This document shows positions 12,151 through 22,000 of a stretch of DNA of 64,000 nucleotides, piece by piece. Each line of letters begins with the position of its first letter. The stretch's first letter is position 1. The stretch is from Anisodus tanguticus. Lineage: Eukaryota; Streptophyta; Magnoliopsida; Solanales; Solanaceae. The stretch is from positions 13,043,501 to 13,107,500 of the forward strand of contig CM067556.1 in the NCBI GenBank assembly GCA_034509755.1, given 5' to 3'. The notes under the pieces are model-generated. The model was not told the DNA's origin and did no database searches. It was given only the letters and a program-made list of their open reading frames with translations. The translations under genes and the position numbers were made by a program.

Positions 12151-12540
12151 GTTTAGAATATTTCGAGTCAGTGAACCTGCTCAATTGACCACAAGTTCTG
12201 TGTTATAGGCAAAAGCTAGAACTTATGCCTGATGGAAAATAAAGGCAAAACTTTTGTTTCCCATCGGGCGTAAGTTCTAGCTTTTGCCTATAAGGAAGAA
12301 GTTCAGCATATTTCAACGCAGTGAACCAGCTCAATTGACCACAAGTTCTGTGTTATAGGCAAAAGCTAGAACTTATGCCTGATGGAAAATAAAGGCAAAA
12401 CTTTTGTTTCCCATCGGGCGTAAGTTCTAGCTTTTGCCTATAAGGAAGAAGTTCAGCATATTTCAACGCAGTGAACCAGCTCAATTGACCACAAGTTCGC
12501 GTTACAGGCAAAAGTTAGAAATTATGTTTGATGAGCAACA
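12151..12540. repeat. 150 bp tandem repeat, each unit holding a hairpin
   Basis: The unit start TCAATTGACCACAAGTTC occurs at 12181, 12331 and 12481, exactly 150 bp apart. The stretch 12181-12330 is identical by eye to 12331-12480. A diverged half unit precedes (12151-12180) and a partial third unit follows. Each full unit contains two arms, about 12205-12238 and 12257-12291, that are inverted copies (ATAGGCAAAAGCTAGAACTT against AAGTTCTAGCTTTTGCCTAT at the outer 20 bases), with only a few mismatches along 34-35 bases and a loop of about 18. No coding potential. Confidence 0.8.
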
Positions 12541-12770
12541 TAAGTTCTTCCTAGCGAAGTTTTTCAAGTTAAGGTCATTTTTTATTATTATTAAACGAGA
12601 ATAAAAATTCTAGATCGGACACTTTTGAGGACACTGCGCTTCATTTCTTGTCTCGAAAGGGTTGTCATATTTCTGGCCAAAATTGGGCTTATTTAAAGGA
12701 TAAAAAAGATGGGCTCAGCCTGAATTGCTTTTTCAAGTAACTACACAATCTTTTTATGTAATCCTTCCGT

Positions 12771-12983
12771 CTCAATTCATGTGACACTCTTTTCTGTTTA
12801 GTTCCTAAAAATAATGATATATTTTTATACTCAGTGATATTTTGAATTTAAATTTCCTATTTTATTCTTATAAGATGATTTATAATCAAACAAATATATA
12901 TGAATTATTTTAGACTAGTCTTTCTTTCATTCTTAAACTCTAAGCTCAGTCAAACATCTTTACATAAATTGGAAGAGAAGGAG
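12771..12983. mobile_element. Stowaway-like MITE
   Basis: Starts ATCCTTCCGTCTCAATTCAT after a TA and ends GGAAGAGAAGGAG before a TA; the ends are inverted in character (CCTTCCGTCTC type against GAAGGAG). The interior includes a GATGATTTATA motif shared with the copies at 15229 and at 58230. Length 213 bp, no open frame. Confidence 0.6.
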
Positions 12984-13220
12984 TAACTACATAATTGAAT
13001 TGAATGTTCAGACTCTTTTTCATATCTAATCAACATTTGTTGAAGTCATTCTCCCACTTGTGAGTCCATATCAAAAGTACATAAAGTTGCGAATCTGAAA
13101 ACTGGGTTACATGAGCTAGAGGGTGTTAAAGAGTTATAAAATCATCTGACATAAGTTTTGTAAGAGCTCAAAAGGAGTTATAAAGGTTTGAGTCGCTTCA
13201 CTTAATGCCTTACAAGTTGA

Positions 13221-13640
13221 TATGATTGATTTTGTTCATCAATAATGTACAATATATATAGTAGTATAAGAATATCTACTTTGTTACAAACTAGGTAATA
13301 ATCAACCTAATTACAATAGGAAGCATCAACGTCCCCCACTGCCTCGTCCGTCGTCTCATCACCATTACCCCCAATGGTTCCGGCAACAACCCCTTCGTCT
13401 ACGACCGACTCCAAATCACCCAAAAACAAATTTGTCATCGCCTGCCGGAAAAGCAGTTCCGATGGCGGCCATTTTTTTTTTTAGGGCTTGCTAGTAAGCT
13501 AGCACTGATACTATGATAGGATTTGAGAAATAGATTGATTTTATTCATCAATAATGTACAATATTTATAGTAGTACAAGAATATTCACTTTGCTACAAAT
13601 TATGTAACTAATCAACCTAATTACAATATAAATATAGTTC
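13221..13640 (-). repeat. Direct repeats flanking a GC-rich segment (possible miniature LTR element)
   Basis: A block starting GATTGATTTTGTTCATCAAT (13224) recurs as GATTGATTTTATTCATCAAT (13534); both continue for about 95 bp to AATCAACCTAATTACAATA with scattered changes. Between them sits a distinctly GC-rich segment, about 13328-13480, open on both strands. A degenerate primer-site-like GCACTGATACTATGATAG lies at about 13502-13519 next to the right copy, and a TCCCCCACTGCC tract, the complement of a purine tract, lies beside the left copy. Together this looks like a minus-strand deleted or miniature LTR element. I do not recognise the enclosed segment. Confidence 0.4.
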
Positions 13641-13941
13641 CACATAAAATAGGAGATATACAAAGATAATCCTAATACAAGTAATTTCGGTTGAATGCTC
13701 AAGTTCTTTGGTGCGCGACTAATTGCTCTATTCTCCCTTTCATCGGCTTAAACACAGTAAAACTATACAAAGGTTAAAGTTTGCTGCGCTTCTTCTCTAG
13801 TATATAGCAGTTGTTTTTATGTCTCTTTTTCTTCCCCATCGTTCAAAGTAGTAGTTTTTATATAATTGTTGCAGTTCCACTATATTACAAATAGTTTGGT
13901 TTAACTATTTGCCCAGGTGTGATGTTGTTAAATCTGAGGAT

Positions 13942-14216
13942 CTGCTCCTACCTCTCTAATCTAACATAAGAATATATATTATATAGTAGTGATAGTAACA
14001 ATAACACCACAATAGGAGTAATAAATAATATACTAGTAGTATTAGTTTACTAGCAAAGTTTGTTTTACGTATATACCTGCTCCTACCTCTCTCATTTAAC
14101 ATAAGAATATATAGTAGTGATAGTAAGTAGTTACAATAACACCAACAGTAGGAGTAATAATAAATATATGCTAGTATATTAATTTAATTACTAGCAAAGT
14201 TTGTATTACGTATATA
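13942..14216. repeat. 135 bp tandem duplication
   Basis: CTGCTCCTACCTCTCT occurs at 13942 and again at 14077. Both units continue through AACATAAGAATATATA, AGTGATAGTAA, AACAATAACACCA(A)C and ACTAGCAAAGTTTGT to TTACGTATATA. Units differ by small indels and substitutions. Non-coding. Confidence 0.65.
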
Positions 14217-14700
14217 TCTCATTTATCCAAACTTCGAGTTTCTAGCTGTATAAATATTGAATTGGCAAAAGGACTATATATAGTTCCCGTAGAAATGGGA
14301 ATAACCAAGAATAGGATGGAGATAGTTAAACTTTGATGGATATATAATGCAAATGCAAGATAGTAGGGCTAGTATTGTTGAGGAGATTTTCAGCAACCAC
14401 GAGGCCAAATTTCTCGTATGCTGTGTTAGCTTGATCTATCGGTATGGAAATACTTTAATAAAAATTCTCGTACAATCCAGAATAAAGTTTTTCATTTTGT
14501 ACATGACAAATAATGAATTAGCAACTGCAACCAATACAGTACTGTTGATCAATTGGTAGCCGGCCTACAAATAAACTTCAACATAATGCTTGAAAAAAAT
14601 AATCTAGTTTCATTAGTTTTTACTTTACTTAAGAGTAGTGGGAGAACGGAAGATCAAGTGTTGATAGCATTATATAGCAAAAATAGGTCTCTAGCCTCAT

Positions 14701-15097
14701 CATTAACTTTTAAGAGTCTCATATCGGATATAGAATGAGAATATGAACTTCTTATATTGATTTGAATAATCTTCACCCTACAAGCTATGAGGTTGAGTTA
14801 GGCTCAAGATCCATTATTTACATGGTATCAGAGTCAGGTTCATTCTAATTCTTTGTTCACCGGTGTTGACCCCTAAATTATATTATTCACGCTTCAGTTA
14901 ACAAGGTCTAGGCTAATCCTCACCCTGGGAACATGAACTCCTTATATGGATTTGAACAATCCTCACCCTACAAGTTAACTTTTGGGATTGAGGATATGAA
15001 ATGAGAACATGAACTCCTTATATGTATTTGGACAATCCTCACTCTACAAGCTAGCGTTTGGGGTTGAGTTAGACCAAGATTCATTCTCTACATTAAC
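14701..15097 (+). mobile_element. TRIM (miniature LTR retrotransposon)
   Basis: A degenerate LTR (about 14701-14822) contains CTCATATCGGATATAGAATG, then the block CAATCCTCACCCTACAAGCT in diverged form and GTTGAGTTAGGCTCAAGATC. It is followed directly by TGGTATCAGAGT (14823-14834), the primer-binding sequence complementary to initiator-Met tRNA. After a short internal region with no coding capacity come two partial LTR copies in tandem (about 14931-15000 and 15001-15097). The same LTR, primer site and internal sequence occur in reverse at 32196-32418. The size and lack of genes fit TRIM elements, first described in potato. Confidence 0.7.
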
Positions 15098-15228
15098 ATC
15101 TTTGTTCACTTGAGAAATAACTAAAATGAAAGAACTTTTTTCCTAAATTAAAGAATAATATATATATATATAAAGTTAATCGAGTTTCATCAATCAATAA
15201 TAATGACAATAATTTGAGCGTGGTATTC

Positions 15229-15443
15229 CCCGTCCTAAAAAGAATGACTCACTTTTCTTTTTTATTTGTCTCAAGAAGAACATATTTTTTCATTTGACAA
15301 TAATTTAACTTTAAATTTTACTTTTTACGCAAAACGAGATGATCTATAACTACATAAATATTCTTGGCTTATTTTACGTCATAAAATTCAAAAAAAAAAT
15401 CTTTATTTTTTAAAGTACGTGTCAAATGAAAGTATATCACGGA
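15229..15443. mobile_element. Stowaway-like MITE, weak
   Basis: Left edge CCGTCCTAAAAAGAATGACT and a right edge near GTATATCACGGA are of the same general type as neighbouring CTCCCTCCGT MITEs. It shares the GAGATGATCTATAACTACAT block with the MITE split by the copia insertion at 58330. Ends are poorly preserved. Confidence 0.4.
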
Positions 15444-16895
15444 GATATTAATTCATAAGATATTCCAAGTGATCTGTTGTCACGTCATCTCCCGAAAAGA
15501 CAACCTTTTAAGATGTGCAGCGGCGACACATCTTTGACACATAATATGCTTATTCTTGAACTCAAGAGTTGCATGGGGACACATTCTCGGGGAACGCAAA
15601 GGTGAAAACGGTATCTGGTTAATTTCTTTACGGGAGAAGCAAAGCTGGAAACATCATACTTTACTTTTTAGGGATTATATCATATCAAATGTCATAGTTA
15701 ATTTCTTGTATATTGCCGCTGAAATTGTTCAACCAGTAAGGTCCAAGCAAGAATTTATAATAGGAAGGGAAATCTCCTTCAATTAATTATCTAATTTTGT
15801 ATTATAATAGGCCTAGCTAGCTGTTATAATAAACACATGAAATTGGAGACATATTCTCTCATTTGTCTGTCTTTCTTATTTTTTGTTTTCTTGGTGGGAA
15901 AGTATTTGACCAGGGAAGAGATCTTGAGGAATGCATTGTTTACTACGATGAATAGCAAAAACTGGTTAATTGGTTTTGTAATATTTTATAAATTTATTTT
16001 TATTTTTATATTTTTTATAAGAGATTTTCATTTTTATATATAAGGTATATGAAAAGATTTTTTCTTTTAATCAAATCGAAAGTGGCCATAAAAGACCATT
16101 TCTTCAACCGGAGCTAGATGACAACCATAGGAAAAGAATGAAAAAAGAAATGTATAACCATTCAATCTATACTATAGCTTCCGATATTACGTAACGGATC
16201 AACAATTAACGAGAATTGAAAAAGGAAGTGCTTAATATTCTCCTACAAGGAAAATAAAATTGGTATGTAATATAAATCAGTGGCAGATTTAGCCTTTGTT
16301 CCGCGAGTTCAATCTAATCGAATAATTTCGATGCAGAATCAAAATATATATGTGAAATAATAAAAGTTTCAATAAATATTAAATTTGAACCTATTATTTC
16401 AAAAGCATCACGAATTCAATACTAATAGTTTTGAAGTTGGAATTCATCAAATTTAGTTCATTAATTCGCCTCTCGATATAAACTCTGAGTGCAAATTGAT
16501 GAAGTCTCCTAAAGTTGATTTTCAGTTTTTGGATTTGTGAAAGGTTACAACGCTTCTGAAACACTTCTTGTATCAAAATTCTTTCTTTATATAGTTTGAT
16601 CAGTATCAAAATATAACTTACATGCTAAAGCAAATTTCAAGGTAGCTAACAAGGGCGGAGGTAGGATTTAAGATATAAGTTCGACATAATTTAGTCTAGC
16701 TTTGACCTAAACTTTGTATATGTATTAAAAAATTCACTAAATATGTTCAAATCAAATTCAGAACTCAATTAGTAGCACTTGATGCCGTTATTCTAGAATT
16801 CAAAATTCATAAAGTTCAAATCTCGATCCACATGGTTTCCAAATGCACAAAAATTTAGCAATTAGCTCTATTTGGTTGAGGTTCATCCTAGAACT
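15444..16895. other. Intergenic DNA, nothing recognised
   Basis: AT-rich with several short open frames (for example around 15556-15786) but no family features, no splice-linked frames and no bounded repeat. Confidence 0.4.
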
Positions 16896-17034
16896 CAAGC
16901 AACAAACAACAATAACAACAACACACCCAGTATAATCCCACTAGGTGGGGTCTGGGGAGGTAGAATGTACGCAAGCCTTATTCCTACCTTGTGAAGGTCG
17001 AGATATTGTTTCCGACAGACGCTCAACTCAAGAT
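16896..17034 (-). mobile_element. TS-type SINE, reverse orientation
   Basis: Read on the minus strand it runs through TCTGTCGGAAACAATATCTC, then a CTTGCGTACATTCTACCTCC block, CCCAGACCCCACCTAGTGGG and ends in repeated TTGTTG/TTATTG units, the usual order and tail of the TS SINE family. 5'-truncated. Confidence 0.7.
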
Positions 17035-17236
17035 AAGAACTAAAACTGCTATATTATCCTCCTATTTGAGTCAATCTTGTTGTTTGGTTGTCAGGCTAGT
17101 GACAGTTGAATGTAAGGGAAGGGTACAAGTCAATAAAAGTAAAATTATCATTTATTGATTTCTTTTTAGTCTATATCAACTATAAAAAACAGATGTTTCC
17201 AAGAAATTTAATAGGTATATATATCTTTTATCAGTA

Positions 17237-17680
17237 ATGCAACCAATTTTGAATATATAGTACTACTATTTTAAAAAGATGTTTCATTTTCACTCTTGAA
17301 GAAGACAAGTAAAAGCTCCTTCTTGAAGGACAATCGATCCATAGTCATTTGACAAAGATCCTATACAACTAGTGCTGGATATTTGATGTCTGTCTCAAAT
17401 AGTTGCTTGAAAAGCTTATACACACCAACATTAACCAAAAGAAAAAGAGGAGGTTCATCGAAACAAAAATGCAACCAATTTTAAATATGTAATTTCGTTC
17501 ATGCATCATCTGAAAACTTCCGTCTAACATTTCATTTTGGAAATGACAACCTATTGATCCACATTCATGTGATATGACAAACATACTACTACTAGTATAC
17601 AACTGCCACTGGTTGGCTGGTTGATGTCCCTGTCATAATATTTTACTTGAAAAGCTTAGGGTACCAACACTAACAAAATT
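17237..17680. repeat. Diverged tandem duplication of about 230 bp
   Basis: ATGCAACCAATTTTGAATAT (17237) recurs as ATGCAACCAATTTTAAATAT (17468). Each unit also has TGTTTCATTTTCAC/CATTTCATTTTGG, a GATCCATAGTCATTTGACAA type block, an ACTAGTGCTGG / ACTGCCACTGG block and a CTTGAAAAGCTTA block. Function unknown. Confidence 0.5.
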
Positions 17681-18292
17681 TGCTATCTTCTGATATTCTT
17701 GAATTGACCAACAGAAAAATTTATGCATCAGAATATAACTATCTTTTTTTTCAAGACCACATATTTTAAGAAAATTGATTTAAATTTTGTTGAATGTTGG
17801 TAATTTTTACAAACAAAGTTGAATAGTTACAGCCGTAGCCTTAACTACGGAGAAATAACAGATTCAGAAACTTTAGGGGATCAATATATGTTAAAAGGAA
17901 TAGAAAAAAATAATCAATATACAAACAAATACAGAACAAAACTCACACTTGTTGTCAAACTTTTTTTGCTGCTGATGAGACACTGCCCTATTGGTATGAA
18001 TGTGCTGAAAATGCACAAAAGCACCTCCAAATTTATCGTTTCTTGGTCTATCATCACTAAAATAACTTAAAATCTTGAATTTTAGTACTATTACCTCAAC
18101 ATGTTGGTCATACAAAAAATCCAACCCATAGTCAAATATTACGTTGCCATTATTTGAACATACCAACTGCTATCTGATATCCAAATTACTACATCATGTA
18201 TTTAGCTGTTTATTAGTAGAAACTTTCCCAAGAATCCCAATTTCCCAACCAACTCTATTAATGTAGCTCTGCCAAAAGTGCAAAAACAGAAA

Positions 18293-18637
18293 AAATCATT
18301 TTGGAGAACAATGTAAATTATATCAGCAACATATTCAAACATAAAAATAATATCTGTCGTTCAGCCAGTCAGAACATCAATTGTGTCTCAATCCCAAATA
18401 ATTGAAAAATGTAAACGCACCATGAAAATGCAATCAACGACAACGACATTATATCATTGGCAAAAAAAAAAATCATTTTGAGAACAATGTAAATTATATC
18501 AGCAACATATCCAAACGGAAAAATCATTTCTGTCCTTCAGCTAGTCGTAAGTACGTCTTAATCCCAAACAATTGAAAAAGGTAAACTCACCGGGCAAATG
18601 CAATCAAACACATTATCTCATTGACCAAAAAAAATAA
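18293..18637. repeat. Tandem duplication of about 177 bp
   Basis: AATCATTTTGGAGAACAATG at 18294 recurs as AATCATTTTGAGAACAATG at 18471. Shared following blocks are AATTATATCAGCAACATAT, TGTC(G/C)TTCAGC, TCTTAATCCCAAA-type, AATTGAAAAA and ATGCAATCAA. It sits 430-780 bp upstream of the JmjC gene start, so it may overlap the distal promoter. Confidence 0.65.
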
Positions 18638-18639
18638 AA

Positions 18640-19072
18640 AAAATATCATTGATCATTAACAGACAAACAGAGTGTTCTGAATTTTGCCATCTCTCATCAA
18701 AATGCTATTCAATTTTTTCCTGATTCATTAATTGCTAAGCTAGACCTGGTTGTGTGGGTAGTTCCTGGTTGTGTGGGACTTGATCAGATACAGTATAAAA
18801 CTACAGAAGTGAAGGGTCATTATTGGATGCAGTGTCAAATAGATTCAATTGAAACATCCAAGACGATTTAGGACTCTCTATTTCTTTTCATCACACCACA
18901 CACAAAGTACACTTATCTGTCTATCAATCTCTCATTAAACACACACACACACAAAAACAAAAAGTCACCCACTAAACCCTAGTCTCCCACATCATTTTCT
19001 TTACTTTGGGTACTTCCAAGATTCGATTTTCCTGAGAAAGTTTTGTATTTTCTCGGAAAATAGAGACACCCA
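18640..19072 (+). promoter_or_regulatory. Upstream region and 5' UTR of the JmjC gene
   Basis: A TATA-like ATACAGTATAAAACTAC lies at about 18786-18802. Closer to the gene a CA-rich tract (ACACACACACACACAAAAAC, about 18940-18958) is typical of a plant 5' UTR. The ATG at 19073 is in good context (ACCCAATGGAGG). A transcription start around 18825-18840 would be consistent but is not shown by the sequence. Confidence 0.4.
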
Positions 19073-22000
19073 ATGGAGGAAAACGATGTTCTGCCGGACG
19101 ATCTCCGGTGTAACAGAACCGACGGCCGGCAATGGCGGTGCAAGCGGCGGGTAGTGGAAGGGAAAAAGCTGTGTGAAATTCACTATGTTCAAGGTCGTCA
19201 CAGGTCAATGAAGCAGAAGGTACCCGAATCGCTTAAAATCGTAAGAAATGCAAAAAACAAGAACAAACCCAAGATTAAGAATCCAAAAGGGTGTCCAGAA
19301 ATTGGGTTTTCAAAGCGTGAAAGGGCGTTGAGAATATTGAAGAAAACGAAACCCCTTAAGCGAAAACCCTGTGTTTCAGAGGCGTTAGATGAAGCTTTGA
19401 GGAGAATGGAGCTGAAACGAGGCGATTTACCATTGGAATTGATTCGGGTTTTCTTGAAACGACAAGTGGAGAAGAAAAATGCGAAGGAATCAAAGAATGA
19501 TAGTGCTGAATTGATGAGAGAATTCCCTAATGCTGTAATGGCTATTCCTTCTATACCTGCAGAGAATTTCAACAATGCAGGTTCTGTCTTAGACATAAAA
19601 TTAGGCTTGGATTCGAGCTCTAGTCCCTTTTCGTTAAGGCGTTTCCGATCAAAGAATATTGAACCCCTTCCAATTAGTACAATGCAGGTTATTTCTTTGT
19701 TCAAAACTGATGTCTTTCAAATTGTTATTGTTGTGTTTACATGACAAGTTGTTGTAATGATTATGGGTGCCTTTTTGGTGATTAGGCCGTGCCATTTGCT
19801 AGGAATGGGAAGAATTTAAGTAAAGTAAAGAGAAGGTTGTGTCACTGGTGTAGGAAAAGTAGCTACCGGGTTCTGATCAAGTGCTTGAGTTGTAAGAAAC
19901 AATTCTTCTGTCTGGATTGTATTAAAGAAAGGTCTGATCTTTTGCTTTTCTTTAGTTTTTGAACAAATGTACTTTCATTTATGTATGTTTACCTGTTTTC
20001 TCACAATTCTCCTGCATGCAAAAGTATAATGTTAAATACATTCCGGGCAAGTTATACCATTTGCCTCTGATTCTGCTACTTAAAAGTAAAACGATCTTCA
20101 GCTAGATCGTTCAATGACTTTAACCTTTTGTCGAGGAGCTTATATAACTAAGTGAGTATATAATTGCACCTGTCTGCCTCTGATTCTGGTACTTCCAAAT
20201 TAGGATGACATTCAGTTAGGATGTAAATGCTGCTGATGATTCTTTCCTTATAGCCAAATGGGAGCTGGTAAAATATAGTAATTGACTGGGGGGTGCGGAA
20301 GGGTGGAAATGTAAGAATAAGTTAACCGTCACCAGTTTTTTTTCAAGGATTGGATAGTTGAGTAATGACTAATGAGTGTTGTGGTTTCATGAAGATGTGC
20401 TTTTGCAGAGAGAAAATAGAGTATGATCTAATGTTACATGAAGTCTTGGATATAAAGGGAATTCTCTGATGTCATTAGTCTTATCAAACCTAGCATAACA
20501 TATCCTTATGAAAGTAGATCACACAGAACAATTAGTTGTGGATACAATGTAATATGTCAGGCATTTTTAATAAGCAAAATTTTTTATGTGTTCGTGCTCC
20601 ACATCCGTGAAGCACTTCACTCGCTCAAGAAGACACATGAAATTACTAGCTTTTCGGTATTGAAGGAAAGAGGCTGAGGTGTATTCCCCAAGTGACTCCT
20701 CACCGTGAGTTGGCACATGGAATCCATTTGATCAATACGAGGAAACAATAAAATCCCCCTAATTCAGTAGTATGCACAGCAGGTAGCTAGGCCCTACAGA
20801 AGACAGCCTCTCGTTTATATGAGAAATACAAATGCAATCTTTATGTATAGAAAGATGCTTGGGTAGCTCACTTTCGCATTTACCCTTAATGTCATTATCT
20901 TGGTTTTTGCAATGAACTTTTGTTGACTGGTCTAAATATGATAAAACAAATAAAGTTTACTTTGTGGTGGAGTTGCTTCTTGGAAAACTGGAACAACTTG
21001 TTTAGTGAAAGTTCTGATGTTTGATCTGTTTTAGGTATTTGGAAAAGCAAGAAATTAGGGGGGAATGTCCTGTTTGCCGTAGAGCCTGTAACTGTAGGAT
21101 CTGCAAAAGGAATGAATTGAAACCCAGCAGTCATAAGGTATGACAATATTGAAACTGAATTTGAGCCATCATGTGTACTTATCCAATTCTGATTCGTTTG
21201 TTTATGGACAAAATTGTACCAGGAATTCTATAGGCAGAAAAGGGAGGTTCAAAAAGTCCAGCTACTTTATTATCTGGTTCACCTGCTTCTTCCGGTACTG
21301 GAAAAAATCAATGAAGAGCAGAGAATTGAAGTAGAAATAGAAGCAAAGATATCAGGTACTGTTATTGAATTGACACTCTTGGCTTTGTTCATTTTTACGA
21401 GTTTGAGCATCTACTTACATTTTACATTTTATAGGAATGGGGGAATCTGACATTCAGGTTCAGCAGGCTTCAACAGGAGGCGGAAAATTATATCACTGGT
21501 AAGTCGACTGATCCTGAAACCTGAAAAGTTTGGTTGTTAAGGATGTTAGACCTGCTGCCTGTCTTATCCATGCTATTTTAATCTGAGCAGTAGTAACTGC
21601 AAAACCTCCATTCTGGATTACTACAGAATCTGCTCTAAGTGTTCATATATCCTTTGCTTATATTGCTGTCGGGAGTCCCGTCATGGAAGCTTAACTGAAG
21701 ATTGTAAGTCCGAAGGTTCCAATGAGGAACAAGCTTTTTCTTCTAACTTTGAGCGACAATCAAGGATGAATCATACTAGCACCTCAAGGCAAAGTTTCTC
21801 GGGGATACATTACCCATCTTCCAAGTCATGCTCCAACCATCAAGCTTGTGCTGATGGCAGTATATGTTGCCCCCCTGCAGAATGTGGCGGTTGTAGTGAT
21901 AGCATCCTGGATTTAAGATGTGTATTTCCCTACACTTGGATCAAGGAGCTGGAAATCAGTGCTGAAGCAATATTATGCAGCCGCAACATTCAGGAAACGG

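Noticed and set aside
12181..12480. CRISPR-like array of regularly spaced repeats
   Set aside because: Full-length 150 bp tandem duplication with no variable spacers, in a plant nuclear context.
19198..19704. 168-codon minus-strand frame opposite JmjC exon 1
   Set aside because: Shadow of the WRC-containing exon, which has family motifs and in-phase splicing on the + strand.
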